DNA of 64,000 nt from Anticarsia gemmatalis (lineage: Eukaryota > Arthropoda > Insecta > Lepidoptera > Erebidae): contig NC_134771.1 of NCBI RefSeq assembly GCF_050436995.1, positions 4,567,501-4,631,500 of the forward strand, in the 5' to 3' direction. Below are positions 21,401-32,373 of the stretch, one piece after another. Below the pieces are notes generated by a model. It worked only from the letters and a program-made list of their open reading frames with translations, did not search any database and was not told the origin of the DNA. The translations under genes were made by a program, and so were the position numbers. Every line of letters begins with the position of its first letter. The stretch's first letter is position 1.

Positions 21401-24400
21401 AGTAAAAGGGTTAAAAAAAACAGTCAAAAGTATGATACTTATTTCAGTGGAGTAACTGGATGTTAGTATTGCAAGTTCTCACCACACATCCTAAAGCTTT
21501 GAGTGCTTGGCAGCACCCCTTCCCGACTTCTCCATACCCGCACACGACTGACTGCTTCCCGCCGAACATCAAGTCTGTGCTGCGTTTTAACGCGTCTATT
21601 ATACTCTCCCTGAAATTAATAGTAAAAATATATACTAAATAATAATGGTTAAGTTGGATCCCATGTCAGAGACAGTTGTTGTTGCTTTGGCGTTAAATTC
21701 TCCACCATTTGAAAGCCATATGCTTAAACATACGGCTCAGTAATAAATTTTAAATATTTAAACATATTGGTCTCATTTTCTAAAAAAACTTTGCTATGTA
21801 GTAATAATGACTTTTTTTCAAGTAACTCATTGTGTTAGTAACAATATTCCTTACTTCTATAATAGTAATTCTATTCTAATCTCTTAACCAAGCCACAAAT
21901 GTATATGAATCACAGCAAACCGCCTAACCGATGTTGATCTTATATTTAATATCTACAACTTACTCTTTATAAAAAAAAATGCGGTTCTTCTTGTAATATC
22001 CTAAGTTTTCTAATTCTAGTAGCCCCTAACCCGCATATTGTCAGCGTGGTGTACGCAGAACCAAGTTCCACCCCCAAACCCGGGAGGAGTATTTGCCCCA
22101 ATAGCAACACAGTAATGGCTTACAGTTTATATATTAATAATACAGGTTAACATTATAGTTGTAAGACTCACCGACAAGAGTACAGATTATCAAACTTGGT
22201 CTTGGTAACGGAATCGTTGACGTTCATAGCGGGCACGCACAACTTGCCCGCTTTACTCAGCTGGTACAGTCTGTGTACGCCCGTCACGCTCTCCTCTACT
22301 ATACCTGAAAGAGACAACAATAGTTAAGATAATCAGTTTTATGTGGCTTTAGTAGAGTTAGCTTGGCCATTTTTGTTTGAAAACCACTACCAGTGAGGCT
22401 TTATAGGCCACAGATTATGGAAGATCGACTTTTCGCTATAGGTGTTAGGGTCTGTATGATGGTACAATAAGCCCTTTCTGTCATTTGACATCTCATCCTA
22501 AGTTACTCCTTAGATTATCAACCAAGTCCGTATATTTCCTTAAATTCTAAATCGCTAGTGTCTACTATGAATTTCAATTTTAGAAAGAAGTTACGGTCAT
22601 AGACCACCTTGCCTCGAATAGCTCGTACAGCAAGCAAATCTCTCACTGGTCGTGTCGGTTATCCGTTAAACGAAAATTAATTTTTTGGACTACTTATTTT
22701 CTCAGCCAGCAGAAAATTGCCAATTGTCATCCAGGGAACTGTTCTAGAAGGAACCAATGGGGATTTTTTTTCCTAAGCCTGTTTGAATGTCCCACTGCTG
22801 GGCAAAGGCCTCCACCCTTCGGCGGCAAAACCCAACATCGGGCATGTTTAAGAAAAGGATAATTACAAAGTTGCCTTCCTCTGTTACTCACCCTTAATAT
22901 GTTTGAAGGCGGCGGCATGTTTCTTAAGCATGAGATGCGTGGCGTCTCCGCCGTCGTCCAGGATCATGTTGGGCTGCCAGCTCGCCGTGGGCGTGCAGCA
23001 CTGGTCTATGCACCACCAGAACGCCTCCTCGCTCTCACCACGCCACGCAAAGATCGCGTACCCTGGAGAAGACGAACAAGAAATTGAAGTATAATAAACC
23101 ACCTATAAACTTGATCCCCTCAAATAAGATAAAAAATTGTTAAGAATCTACAGACTATCAAAAGACTATTGCCTAAAAAAGGTAACTTAAGTTTGCAAAG
23201 GGGCACAGAATATTAAAGTTTTAAATCACTGAAAAATGTTAAAATTCCATAATACCTGTTAACTTTAAGAAAGCATAATAAAATAAGTAAGTAAGAAGTA
23301 AAATAAAGGAACTCATACTTAACACTAAGCAAGCAACGATCAATAAGCAAACCTAAACTACTACGGAAAACTTTGGCAAAAATATGATTGTAAATTAGGA
23401 ACAAATACATGTGTTTTAATTTGTGTGCGTATTTTTTTTATTTAACAACCTGTTGAACCAAGACAAAAAGATACCCGTAGGCCGTAACCACTCACCAGCA
23501 TGTGCTAAAGCAGCGGCCACCTCGTTCTGAGTGCTGTAGATATTGCACGCAGCCCAGCGGACCGTAGCTCCCAGCGCGGCTAGCGTCTCGATCAGGACTG
23601 CCGTCTGAGCGTTTATGTGAGTGCACCCTACGATCTGGAAAGGAGGAAGAAAAGCTTTAGAAAATATGTTAAAGAAACCGTAACAACCATAAGGAAAGGA
23701 AGGAGCTCTCTCTCAGCTTTAATAGGAAGCAGCTCCCAGCGACGGGTACTCGCGCGGGTGGCCGCAATGGAGCATTTTTGTATGAGACCGCGCGGACTTT
23801 ATGTAGTTTCAGGTCTTAAATATAATGTAAACCAGCGGAATCGTGGCGAAAATTCTGAGATTTAATCAATTTAAAGCAGCTAACCTACCATTTTTTTATT
23901 CACATGTAATAGGAGTAGAGATTTGAAAATGATTAATAATAATCAGTATCTTTGCGCGCCTTCGATGGTATGCGTTGCGCCTTGCATGTCCATATCTAAA
24001 TTCACACAATCCATCCATCTTTTTTTCAGTCTTCCTCTACTCACAACGCTACAACTTTTTTCTGATGAAGTAGATGGCTATCATCTACTTCATCAGAAAA
24101 AAGTTGTAGCGTTATAATAAAAGAAAAACAAATTTTACTTCTCATTTCCTGCAAAAACTACAAACGCAAAAGCTATTCTGAAGAAAGATAGCCTTATCCC
24201 GCCTTTAACACGGTCTCAAGACCTTCATTTTCGTTAATATTAAATAAGGAAATCTTTAGTAAGAAAAAACTGTAGTAAGTATAAGTAATACTGTACCTAA
24301 ATGTTACTAAAGATACGGCCGGGGAACTCCCGGAGGTCGTAAAAGTGCCTCCAAACGATTGTAATCAGTAGTAAATCGGGCAAGTTCATATATTTTTAAC

Positions 24401-25653
24401 AAAAGGGAAGTTTTTTGTGTTGAAAACTTGTTTTAGAAGTATTTTTGAACCTTAATTTAGGGAATAATAACTTTGAAATGCTACTAAGTATTGTTAATTA
24501 ACTGATTCTTGATCTTAGACCACCGTACAAAACCGTAAACATATTGTGCAATACGTCAAATTGTGTCATATTATTAATCGTCTAGGGGGCCTTGAATAGA
24601 CAATAGTTAACTTGGTTTTTAAATAGTCTCTGAAAAGGTGCTCAAACATGAACCTTCTGCCAAGCAGTATTGCGCGGATAGAGCCAGACCAGTAAGCCTT
24701 TTTTTTCGTCAGGAATATGCATTACTGCATATCCCGCTCCATGGAGCAAGTGGGGGTCTGCCGGGCTCTTGCACCGGCATGACATACCGGTTTTAAATTT
24801 GGGCATACCGACTAATAACCTGACGGTGTTCCTTCAAAAGTCACAGTAAAATGGCCAGGACGCGGTACCTCCAATTGGATACCAGACCAGTAAGTCCTAG
24901 CAATGTGACAGAGTCCTAGCAATGGGACAGTACAAAAAAAATAATACCTTAGCATCCTTCAAAGGCTTATCATCCTTAGCCCTGGCCCTCAGCGCCATGA
25001 TGCCCGGCATCTCCTGCTCAGCGATCTCAATCTCCCGTCTCCCGAAGGCATGTTGTTCGATGTTGCGGACACAGTACGCTGGGTTCGGTTGTCCTCCTGC
25101 AATGGCCTTCTCGTGGGGCTGGACTCCTTCATCTTCGTCTGATGATGACCCTGGAGACAAGAAGAGGAGGAGGTTAGAAGGTGGATCACAGAGAGTTCCT
25201 ATTGGTAGTCATGGTTTTCGCGAAAAAGAGGTAGACCTCGCAAGGTAGACCTTGCAGAAGTCATTAGCAGCAAAATAAAAACGATTTCTAATTCACAGTG
25301 GTATTGTGGTAAAAATCAATGAGGTATAGATAGAGTAGCTTTTTCATTCGGTTCAGTCGGTTCCGGTTGATATAGAATATTAGCTACTGCATTTACAGTA
25401 GTATAAAAGTAAAAAAAGTAATTAATTTCGCGAGCTGCTGCTGCCAAGGCGCTCTCTATCTATTAAACATGTATTTGACAAGGACATTCTAAACGCGAGA
25501 AATAAAGAAAAATTCTAAAAAGAAGGTTTTTTTCACTATTTTCACATACTTACAGAAATCACTTCTCCCAGATATAATAGAATGTCGTTTCTTCACTTTT
25601 TCACCTTCTTTAGGCTTTTGTCCTTCAGAAATTATCTTCATTTCGGATGACAT
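18461..25653 (-). CDS. AHCYL1: Adenosylhomocysteinase-like protein (AHCYL/IRBIT family), ten coding exons
   Basis: Exons in transcript order are 25653-25554, 25150-24948, 23634-23496, 23062-22892, 22304-22172, 21609-21483, 20985-20908, 20379-20200, 19435-19268 and 18619-18461. All borders are GT-AG, and together they make 1458 nt encoding 485 aa with no disruption. The first 60-70 residues are a Ser/Asp/Glu-rich tail (SSSDEDEG) as in AHCYL proteins rather than true AHCY. The catalytic-fold region follows (FGRREIEIAEQ, THINAQTAVLIETL, NMILDDGGD, VEESVTGVHRL, NVNDSVTKTKFDN). The NAD-binding loop GYGEVGKG is at about residues 273-280, and the C-terminus is PNYYRY. Family members bind NAD and act mainly as regulators, of the IP3 receptor, NBCe1 and ribonucleotide reductase in vertebrates. 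They are generally considered catalytically inactive, although most SAH-hydrolase active-site residues are still visible here. The assignment to AHCYL1 rather than AHCYL2 is by analogy. An alternative first exon may lie at 52950-53025. Confidence 0.95.
19755..19872 (-). mobile_element. SINE family B, truncated copy in the last-but-one AHCYL intron
   Basis: Contains 'attatttgtggatcgcacaa' and the tRNA-like head 'aaaccactgcgccatggaag'. Confidence 0.7.
19904..20187 (-). mobile_element. Non-autonomous Helitron, copy 6, 12 bp inside an AHCYL intron
   Basis: Full-length reverse-orientation copy with an expanded AAAC tract. It ends (position 20187) only 12 nt from the splice donor at 20198-20199, leaving the donor intact. 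Confidence 0.88.
20677..20900. mobile_element. MITE inserted at an AHCYL splice donor (8-bp target duplication)
   Basis: A 224-bp element with terminal inverted repeats GGGTCTATCCCASTAGTCCC. It is flanked by direct repeats CACTTACC at 20669-20676 and 20901-20908. The 8-bp duplication suggests the hAT superfamily. Many TTGTCCCGT / ACGGGACAA blocks lie inside. The duplicated octamer is the exon/intron junction of the exon at 20908-20985 (reverse complement G|GTAAGTG). Confidence 0.9.
21245..21410 (+). mobile_element. SINE family A 3' fragment in an AHCYL intron
   Basis: Runs from 'aacggtgaaggaaaacatcg' to 'cccagcagtgggacag', without the tRNA-like head. Confidence 0.72.
24045..24113. repeat. 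Perfect 32-bp inverted repeat with a 5-nt loop
   Basis: Arms 24045-24076 and 24082-24113 are exact reverse complements around the loop GCTAT. It lies in the AHCYL intron between exons at 23634 and 24948. It might be a very recent foldback, a template-switch product or a small-RNA hairpin. Confidence 0.85.
24697..24881 (-). mobile_element. Short retroposon family C, copy 2, in an AHCYL intron
   Basis: Poly(T) plus CGTCAGGAATATGCATTAC at the left and 'gcggtacctccaattggata' at the right. A 13-bp target duplication CCAGACCAGTAAG is at 24684-24696 and 24882-24894. It ends 67 bp from exon 2. Confidence 0.85.
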
Positions 25654-26186
25654 TATATTTCTTACTATTTTCTATACTTCACAAGAAAATATATCCCTAC
25701 CAAAATAAACAACGGTTTTTAAAATTTACTATTCCGGCTTGGTTATCGATTTCATTTATGGATGGAGTAAATACGGTTTTTTATTACTTTTCGTCATTCA
25801 CACTTAAGTGTATGTAATGTAACGACTACATACGAGCTGCATCGTGACGAATTTCATGACTGAAATATATTTAGGACTGCACATATTTGTGTAATGAGTA
25901 TATAATTTTAGAGATTTGCTTCCGGAAGGTACAAGTGTCATATATTTATTTATCTATTTGTACAAACAGACATTTCAGTAAGCGTTGATTGCCAATAAAC
26001 TCGCCAAACTTTGACGTTTGATTTAGAGAAAGCCCTTGCAAGAAGTCTTATGTATTTCAGCGAAAGAAGAATATGCGTGTTTTTTACGACTATTTCATTA
26101 GTAGCGAAATTTCTTTGAAATTATAATATTAATAAGGTAAGCTCATCCGCTGCTGCCATGCCCGAATTCGTGTACAATCTAGTACC

Positions 26187-26648
26187 TTTTTTTTTTTTTT
26201 TTTTTTTCGTCAGGTAAACCCGTTGGAGTCGATTAAAACGACCCACCGGCTAGGTCCCCGCTGCACTGGGACTGCGCAAACGGGGTATGTGGTCCGCCGT
26301 AGAGCCCACTAAAAACCTGACGAGTGTCCAACCGCTTCCGCAAAGACGTGCGCCGGGATAGCCGCTATGAGCTAGTACCGCAAGACGCACGCCATGCGCG
26401 GCTCGCCCCCCTGTATGAGGGGCCCTACCCTGGGTGATGCCGCCTGGGTGGATAGTGACGGCATCAAACACCATAGACGATGGACGTGACACCATCCGCC
26501 CATCACCTATCTTGGGAACCTCACCTCTCCTGTGGGCGACGGAAGTCCCATTCCGCCACCCGGAGGTTCCAGTTAAGGAGGAAGGCGGCGCAGGTGCGCC
26601 GCCCGCCTGCGCTCGACGCGGCGTCGGCGGTTTGGATCAGCGAGGAGA
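26187..26648 (-). mobile_element. GC-rich retroposed element with a 15-bp target duplication
   Basis: A poly(T) run of about 20 then CGTCAGGTAAACCCG at the left. Direct repeats GTACAATCTAGTACC are at 26172-26186 and 26649-26663. It is 462 bp and strikingly GC-rich against AT-rich flanks, with no convincing reading frame. The 3' end CCTGACGAAAAA (minus strand) is shared with short family C, suggesting common mobilisation by a LINE. Probably a 5'-truncated LINE or a longer relative. Confidence 0.82.
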
Positions 26649-27229
26649 GTACAATCTAGTACCTAATGACTTATACGGATAATTCTTTCTTTAAGGTTTT
26701 TTTTTATTGAACAACGACCTCTACATACGGTCGCTAATTTTGGGATCGGGGGCCTTTGGGACCAGGCATATTATGGTCCCTGATAATCTTTGTACTGTGA
26801 CTAATAACAAAATGTTTGGTACAAAATACCAGCATACTACCATTACCTAACTGCTAAATAGTTTTTGATATACTACAAATGAAATCAATAATTTATAACC
26901 ATCAGTATGCAAAACTTCTAAAGCATGCATAAACAGACACAAGGCTAGAAGAGAGACCGGAAGGGGGTAGTTAAGAGTGGGGGGTACTATTCAGTTAGTT
27001 AACTAACGAGCCGCGAAGGGTAACGTGACGTCATATTAATATCCTCTCAATTTACATGTTAAATAATGTTTGTGGTATCATCCTGTATAAGGAGGAGATG
27101 GAGAAAAGGTTATGCATATATTTATCATGAAAATTGTTCTAAGACCAGCGGACCTAAAAGACAATTAGTCTAAATTCGCATCCCACTATAATTTTTCATT
27201 TTAGTGCCTAACAATTTACAAAACATTTA

Positions 27230-27347
27230 CCCCCGGTTTCTGCGTAAATTTAGCGGTGGTTTATCTATTCAATAGCCTTTTTTATGAGTTTTTACGCTGT
27301 TGAATAGATAAACTACCGCAAAATGTACCTACCTCAGAAAACAGGGG
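27230..27347. mobile_element. Palindromic MITE (CCCCGGTTTCTG family), copy 2
   Basis: CCCCCGGTTTCTGCG and ATTTAGCGGTGGTTTATCTA on the left are mirrored on the right. Confidence 0.75.
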
Positions 27348-27557
27348 TTAATGATTTTATAACGAAATCTTTTTAACAAATCAATCAGTCTATAGGTGGA
27401 AAGTTGTTGAAAATCCGGTCGACTTTGATATTAACGCAAACATACCAAATGATAGTCAAAAGTTTGAATTTGGTTAGCAAACTATCATCGTAAAGAAGTA
27501 AAAAATAGTTAAGACAAAATCACGGACATATGGATTCGTGAATACCTTCAGCTCAAA

Positions 27558-27833
27558 TCTACACTAATATTATAAAGCTGAAGAGTTTGTTTGTTTGTTT
27601 GATTGATTGCTTGTTTGTTTGTTTGTTTGAACGCGCTAATCTCAGGAACTACTGGTCCGATTTGAAAAATTCTTTCAGTGTTAGATAGCCCATTTGATAA
27701 GGAAGGCTATAGGCTATATATCATCACGCTACGACGAATAAGAGCAGAGTACCAGTAGAAAATGTTACAAAAACGGGGAAAAATTCACCCATTCTCTCTT
27801 ATGTGACGCAAGCGAAGTTGCGCGGGTCAGCTA
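27558..27833 (+). mobile_element. Non-autonomous Helitron, copy 7
   Basis: Complete copy with an expanded (TTTG)n tract. Its 3' hairpin CGCAAgcgaagTTGCG is intact, and the end is CTA followed by T. Confidence 0.87.
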
Positions 27834-28084
27834 TCCCATACAAAACGATAATCCATCTAAATACCAACCTTGCAAAGCTAGCTTAACTAAATCGTTTAAT
27901 AAACGAGCTCATTTAAAATCAATCGTATTTGATTCATAGCCATGAACTCGGCTCCATCGAATATTATCTCGTGACTCATTTATAGAGTATATAATACACC
28001 ATAAATCATAGTCCATTAGGGTTGCCGATACTGTTGACCTAATTTGTGTGAGACTAGTGTCTACCCGCAACTATCTGTTATCCC

Positions 28085-28621
28085 TTGACATCCCTATTTA
28101 TTTTGATAGGAGATAGGAGAATAGCCGCCTCTACACACAGACTCTATCACACGTTTTTAGGAGCGTACAGGATTATGCGTGGGAATGCAGATCTCCTCAA
28201 CAAACTAGACCGTCTTCTTAACAACTGCATTCGATTCATCTTCAACCTCCGCAAGTATGATCATATATCTACTTATCGCTCCCAACTTAGGTGGCTGCCT
28301 ATTCGTGAGCGTCGTCACTTACGTGCACTCACGACTCTCTTCTCTTTTCTCTCTTCTTCTACTCCCCCAGCCTACCTAACTCCCTACTTTCAATATCTGT
28401 GCGACAATCACAACCGTAACCTCCGTTCCTCAAACAATCTTCTTCTTCTATGTCCATCTCACACTTCTGGGTTTGTCAACTCTTCCTTTCCTGTCCAATC
28501 GGTTTTATTATGGAATGCGCTCCCTCTTGAAATCAGGATGTCCACTAACCGTCATACGTTTAAGAGCAAAGTGCGGAATCTCTTGTTAAAACAAGTAGCA
28601 GAATCGTCACACTCGTCTTAG
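28085..28621 (+). pseudogene. C-terminal fragment of a non-LTR retrotransposon reverse-transcriptase protein
   Basis: An open stretch of about 178 codons with the C-terminal signature of CR1/Jockey-group ORF2: LDRLLNNCIRFIFNLRKYDH, LRWLPIRERR, then HNRNLRSSNN and SVLLWNALPLEIR, FKSKVRNLL. The reverse-transcriptase core and endonuclease are missing, as expected for 5' truncation. The open frame has no in-frame ATG start of its own. A 3' UTR-like 'tttttatttatgtatattta' follows the stop before another repeat begins at 28650. The exact clade is uncertain. Confidence 0.8.
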
Positions 28622-29056
28622 TTTTTATTTATGTATATTTATTATTCACTAGCTGACCCGTGCGGCTCCGCTCGCGTGTATTTCGTACTGTTGCTTATTC
28701 GTTTGAGCACGCGAATTGCGAAGCGCTCGATACACCTACACATAAAAATGCTAACAACTCTTTTGTCATCTAATGGTTATTTACGAAAGGGACCCGAAGG
28801 GCACTCAATGTGACACAGGCTCAGGTAGGCCTGATTTCCTGTGGTTACCTTCTTTTCCGCTCTCGTCTGTATCCGTACCAGTTTACAGTGTAAAATATAA
28901 TACCTTATTATAGACTGACCATTGCTTACCCGTCTGGATTCAGAATATTATTATAGCTACAGACAGACCTATCTGCGCCGGAGCTCTTCACACGCGTAAT
29001 AATGTATACTTGAGATGATACGTCCGAAACCGCGTAACCCGTAATTATTTTATATA

Positions 29057-30656
29057 CAGGGTGTCCCAAAACTCAACGATAATCCGAGACAGGATGAAAG
29101 GCCAAGTCATACCGGCTATAGGAAAAATAAAAAAAAAAATCCATATCACTTAGTTCAGCAATAATAGACACTTTTCAAAAAAGTTGAAAATCCACACCCT
29201 TGGTCGCATTTTCAAGTCCTGTGATCACCAATTTCACAATTTCGCTGTGTTTTTTTGAATTTCGTGATCTTAATTAAATATGCTATTAATCGTATAACAA
29301 ATTAATGCACAAAACATTGTTAATTTAATAAAAAAAGTTAAGTTTTAGTGAGTCATCTTTTTCAAAAATATCGTTAGTCAACTTTGACGCTTCATACTGA
29401 AAAAAAAATGTACTACACTACCCTTGGCAAGTTGTTTCAAAAGTTGGCGCATTTAATCAAAATTTCAAAATAGTATAACACTTGCCACTTTTCTTGCCAT
29501 TAAAAATGTTATTTTTATTTGAACGAAGAGTATCCTCGCAAATGGATCGGACACAGTGGTACAATTTTATGGCATCCTCGTTCCCCCGAGCTAAATCTAG
29601 TAGATATTTTTTACTGGGAATGCATAAAAGAAAAAGTCTATTCAAAATCAATACAAAATCTATCAGAACTTCGCCAGAAAATTGACACAGCGTCAGAAAA
29701 AATAAATGCAAGGATTTTGCTTGACTGGTGAAAAAATCTTTTGTACGTCGTTGCAGAGCCTGTATTCGTGCCAGAGGAAAGCAATTATTTTTAGTAAAGA
29801 TGTAATTGAGTCAGTCCATAACAAATATTTAATGTAATAAACATAATAGGTTATAATAATTTAAAAAAAAAATGAACGATCCATCGATCTTATTTAATTA
29901 TTCTCCTGAAACTAAAGTAATTCCGAATTGTTTTCCTCTAGCATGAATTCAGGCTCTGCAACGCCTTACAAAAGACCTTTGCACCGGTCAATCAAAATTC
30001 CTTGCATTTATTTCCTCTGACGCTGTGTCAATTTTATGGCTAAGTTATGATAGATTTTGTATTGATTTCGAATAGACTTTTTCTTTTATGCATTCCCAGT
30101 AAAAAATATCTACTGGATTTAGATCGGGAGAACTAGGAAACCATAAAATTGTACCACTGCGTCCGATCCATTTGCGAGGATACTCTTCGTTCAAATAAAA
30201 ATAACATTTTTAATGGCAAGAAAAGTGGCAAGTGTTATACTATTTTGAAATCTTGATTAAATGCGCCAACTTTTGAAACAACTTGCCAAGGGTAGTGTAG
30301 TACATTTTTTTTTCAGTATGAAGCGTCAAAGTTGACTAACGATATTTTTGAAAAAGATGACTCACTAAAACTTAACTTTTTTTATTAAATTAACAATGTT
30401 TTGTGCATTAATTTGTTATACGATTAATAGCATATTTAATTAAGATCACGAAATTCAAAAAAACACAGCGAAATTGTGAAATTGGTGATCACAGGACTTG
30501 AAAATGCGACCAAGGGTGTGGATTTTCAACTTTTTTGAAAAGTGTCTATTATTGCTGAACTAAGTGATATGGAATTTTTTTTTTATTTTTCCTATAGCTG
30601 GTATGACTTGGCCTTTCATCCTGTCTCGGATTATCGTTGAGTTTTGGGACACCCTG
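29057..30656. mobile_element. 1.6-kb foldback derived from a Tc1/mariner-like transposon
   Basis: Two inverted arms of about 730 bp (29057-29790 and about 29925-30656) flank a short centre. Outer ends read CAGGGTGTCCCAAAACTCAA and its complement, between TA dinucleotides. The left arm carries a transposase C-terminal fragment (29519-29731, +) with the block PRSPELN..VDIFYW, which includes the third catalytic Asp expected of this superfamily. The right arm carries the matching fragment in reverse (about 29980-30200) with several substitutions and stops, so the arms are not exact copies. No complete transposase is present. Confidence 0.88.
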
Positions 30657-31271
30657 TATATCATCATCATAAAACTTACCACATAGTTGTTTCATAGCTA
30701 TCCAATTTATTTCCTTATTGCAACCAATTAATTTGGTTATGTGTTTCGAACAACAGCGCCATCTGTTAGTTGCGGCGAACAACGACAACAAACGAAATTA
30801 CTCGATTTGCCATCTGATCAAGGATATCCCGACCGCACCGGACCCACGTAAACCAACATTTTTGTGTAATATATCATACAACATTTATGTTTGAAAAATG
30901 TATAGCATGTTTCAAAGGTATTTTTTTTACAATAAAGCCATTAAAATTAATTAATTAGAAACAACATGCTTTGTTGCGCACTATAACGCCATCTATTGGT
31001 TGGTGCGAACAACAGGTATCGATACGGCGGGCGCCGCGTTTACTTTATTTATGCGAATGTTGTGAAATGGATTGTAAAGCCATCTATGGTCTCTATAGAG
31101 AAACGCAGGTTCAAACGATTTAATTACGTATTTTTTGCAATTTTCTAAAAATCTTTGAAATTTTATGCTATAAAAAGTATCCTAGAAACTGCTCCACTAC
31201 TTATTCTATGCATATACCAAATTTCAGTGCATTCTATTCGGTAGTTTTTACGTGATAGCGACACATACAGA

Positions 31272-31302
31272 CGGAGGACAGACAGACAGACAGACAGACA
31301 GA
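31272..31302. repeat. (GACA)n microsatellite
   Basis: Short tract of GACAGACAGACA at the end of a LINE-like sequence. Confidence 0.85.
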
Positions 31303-31329
31303 AAAGAAAATTATAAATTGCAGATAATA

Positions 31330-31662
31330 TATATTTATATATATATTGTATAATTCAGTATATAGTTTATTTTATTATTTATTTATGTATATGGGTATAT
31401 ATATGTATTTAATATTTCTTATTTGTTAATCATTATGTATGTATAAACCTATCTATATTTAAGTACACGTACATACATGACCTTATTTTTATTTATTGGT
31501 CAACCTGGTTCTTAACGTCCTTTATTTTTATTTTTTTTAAACACCTACTTCTTTCAATCTCTGCATCACCCTAAGGTAGACTGGTAGATAATGCCTTTGG
31601 CATTAAGTCCGCCTATATACACATGTATATGAAGTTTAAAATAAATAAATAAATAAATAAAT
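31330..31662 (+). mobile_element. LINE 3'-UTR and tail
   Basis: AT-rich stretch, then 'aaggtagactgg', 'ggcattaagtccgcc' and a terminal (AAAT)n run, matching 8080-8160. Confidence 0.6.
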
Positions 31663-31918
31663 GCAGCGCGCTCTTCGCTCGCGATTTTCTTCGCGGGCTT
31701 GACAGATGAGCGCGTTCAAACGTACATATGTAGTTGTGTTAAAGTTATGTCATTTAGTATGAAGCATAAACGTCGACGTTGTTATGATAAATCAAGAAAG
31801 ATGTGCAGGAAACCGCTAGATATAGAAACCGATGAAAGAAATACCGAGATCTTGGTCTAACAATTGATAATGTCTTATGCACAGCTCGGCAAAAGTCTCA
31901 CAAATACGTAGGCTTTGT

Positions 31919-32090
31919 ACTGCGAATGGGACAAAGTACCAATGGGATACCCCAAAATGCTACAAACTGCGTATAGGACGAACTGCAAAAGGACGAACTG
32001 CGAATGGGACGAAATGCGAATGGGATGAAATGCTAACGGGACGAATTGCGAAAGGACGCACGACGCATAGGACGAACTGCGAAACAGATC
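31919..32090. repeat. Degenerate minisatellite, unit of about 16 bp GGACGAAMTGCGAATG
   Basis: About ten imperfect head-to-tail units of 15-16 bp. Long open frames on both strands across it (repeating RTAKGRTANG on +) are by-products of the period and are not called as genes. Confidence 0.78.
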
Positions 32091-32373
32091 AATTTCGAAC
32101 AAAGACACAGAGTGAAAAGGACATATCTTTTTCAGAGGTATTTCGCAACTGCGTCTAGCTGTCTAACGGCCAGTTTATTTATCAAACTTAACAGTAACTG
32201 TAACTTTTGATAAAAAAAATCTTTGTAAGTGTAATAATTACAATAATCGACGGAACGGCAAAAGATTCAGTACCCTATAAACATTGGTTAACATGAGCAT
32301 CAGATATTCTCCAGCCCTATGTACTGTATGACGAGAGCGGCACATAAACAAACAGTCAAGGCCGAACTGAAAA

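Noticed and set aside
26250..26682. GC-rich open frames on both strands
   Set aside because: They lie in the retroposed GC-rich element with flanking target duplications. No protein signature was seen.
31875..32158. Open frames on both strands of about 80-93 codons
   Set aside because: Created by the 16-bp minisatellite. No signal peptide, domain or start context supports a gene.
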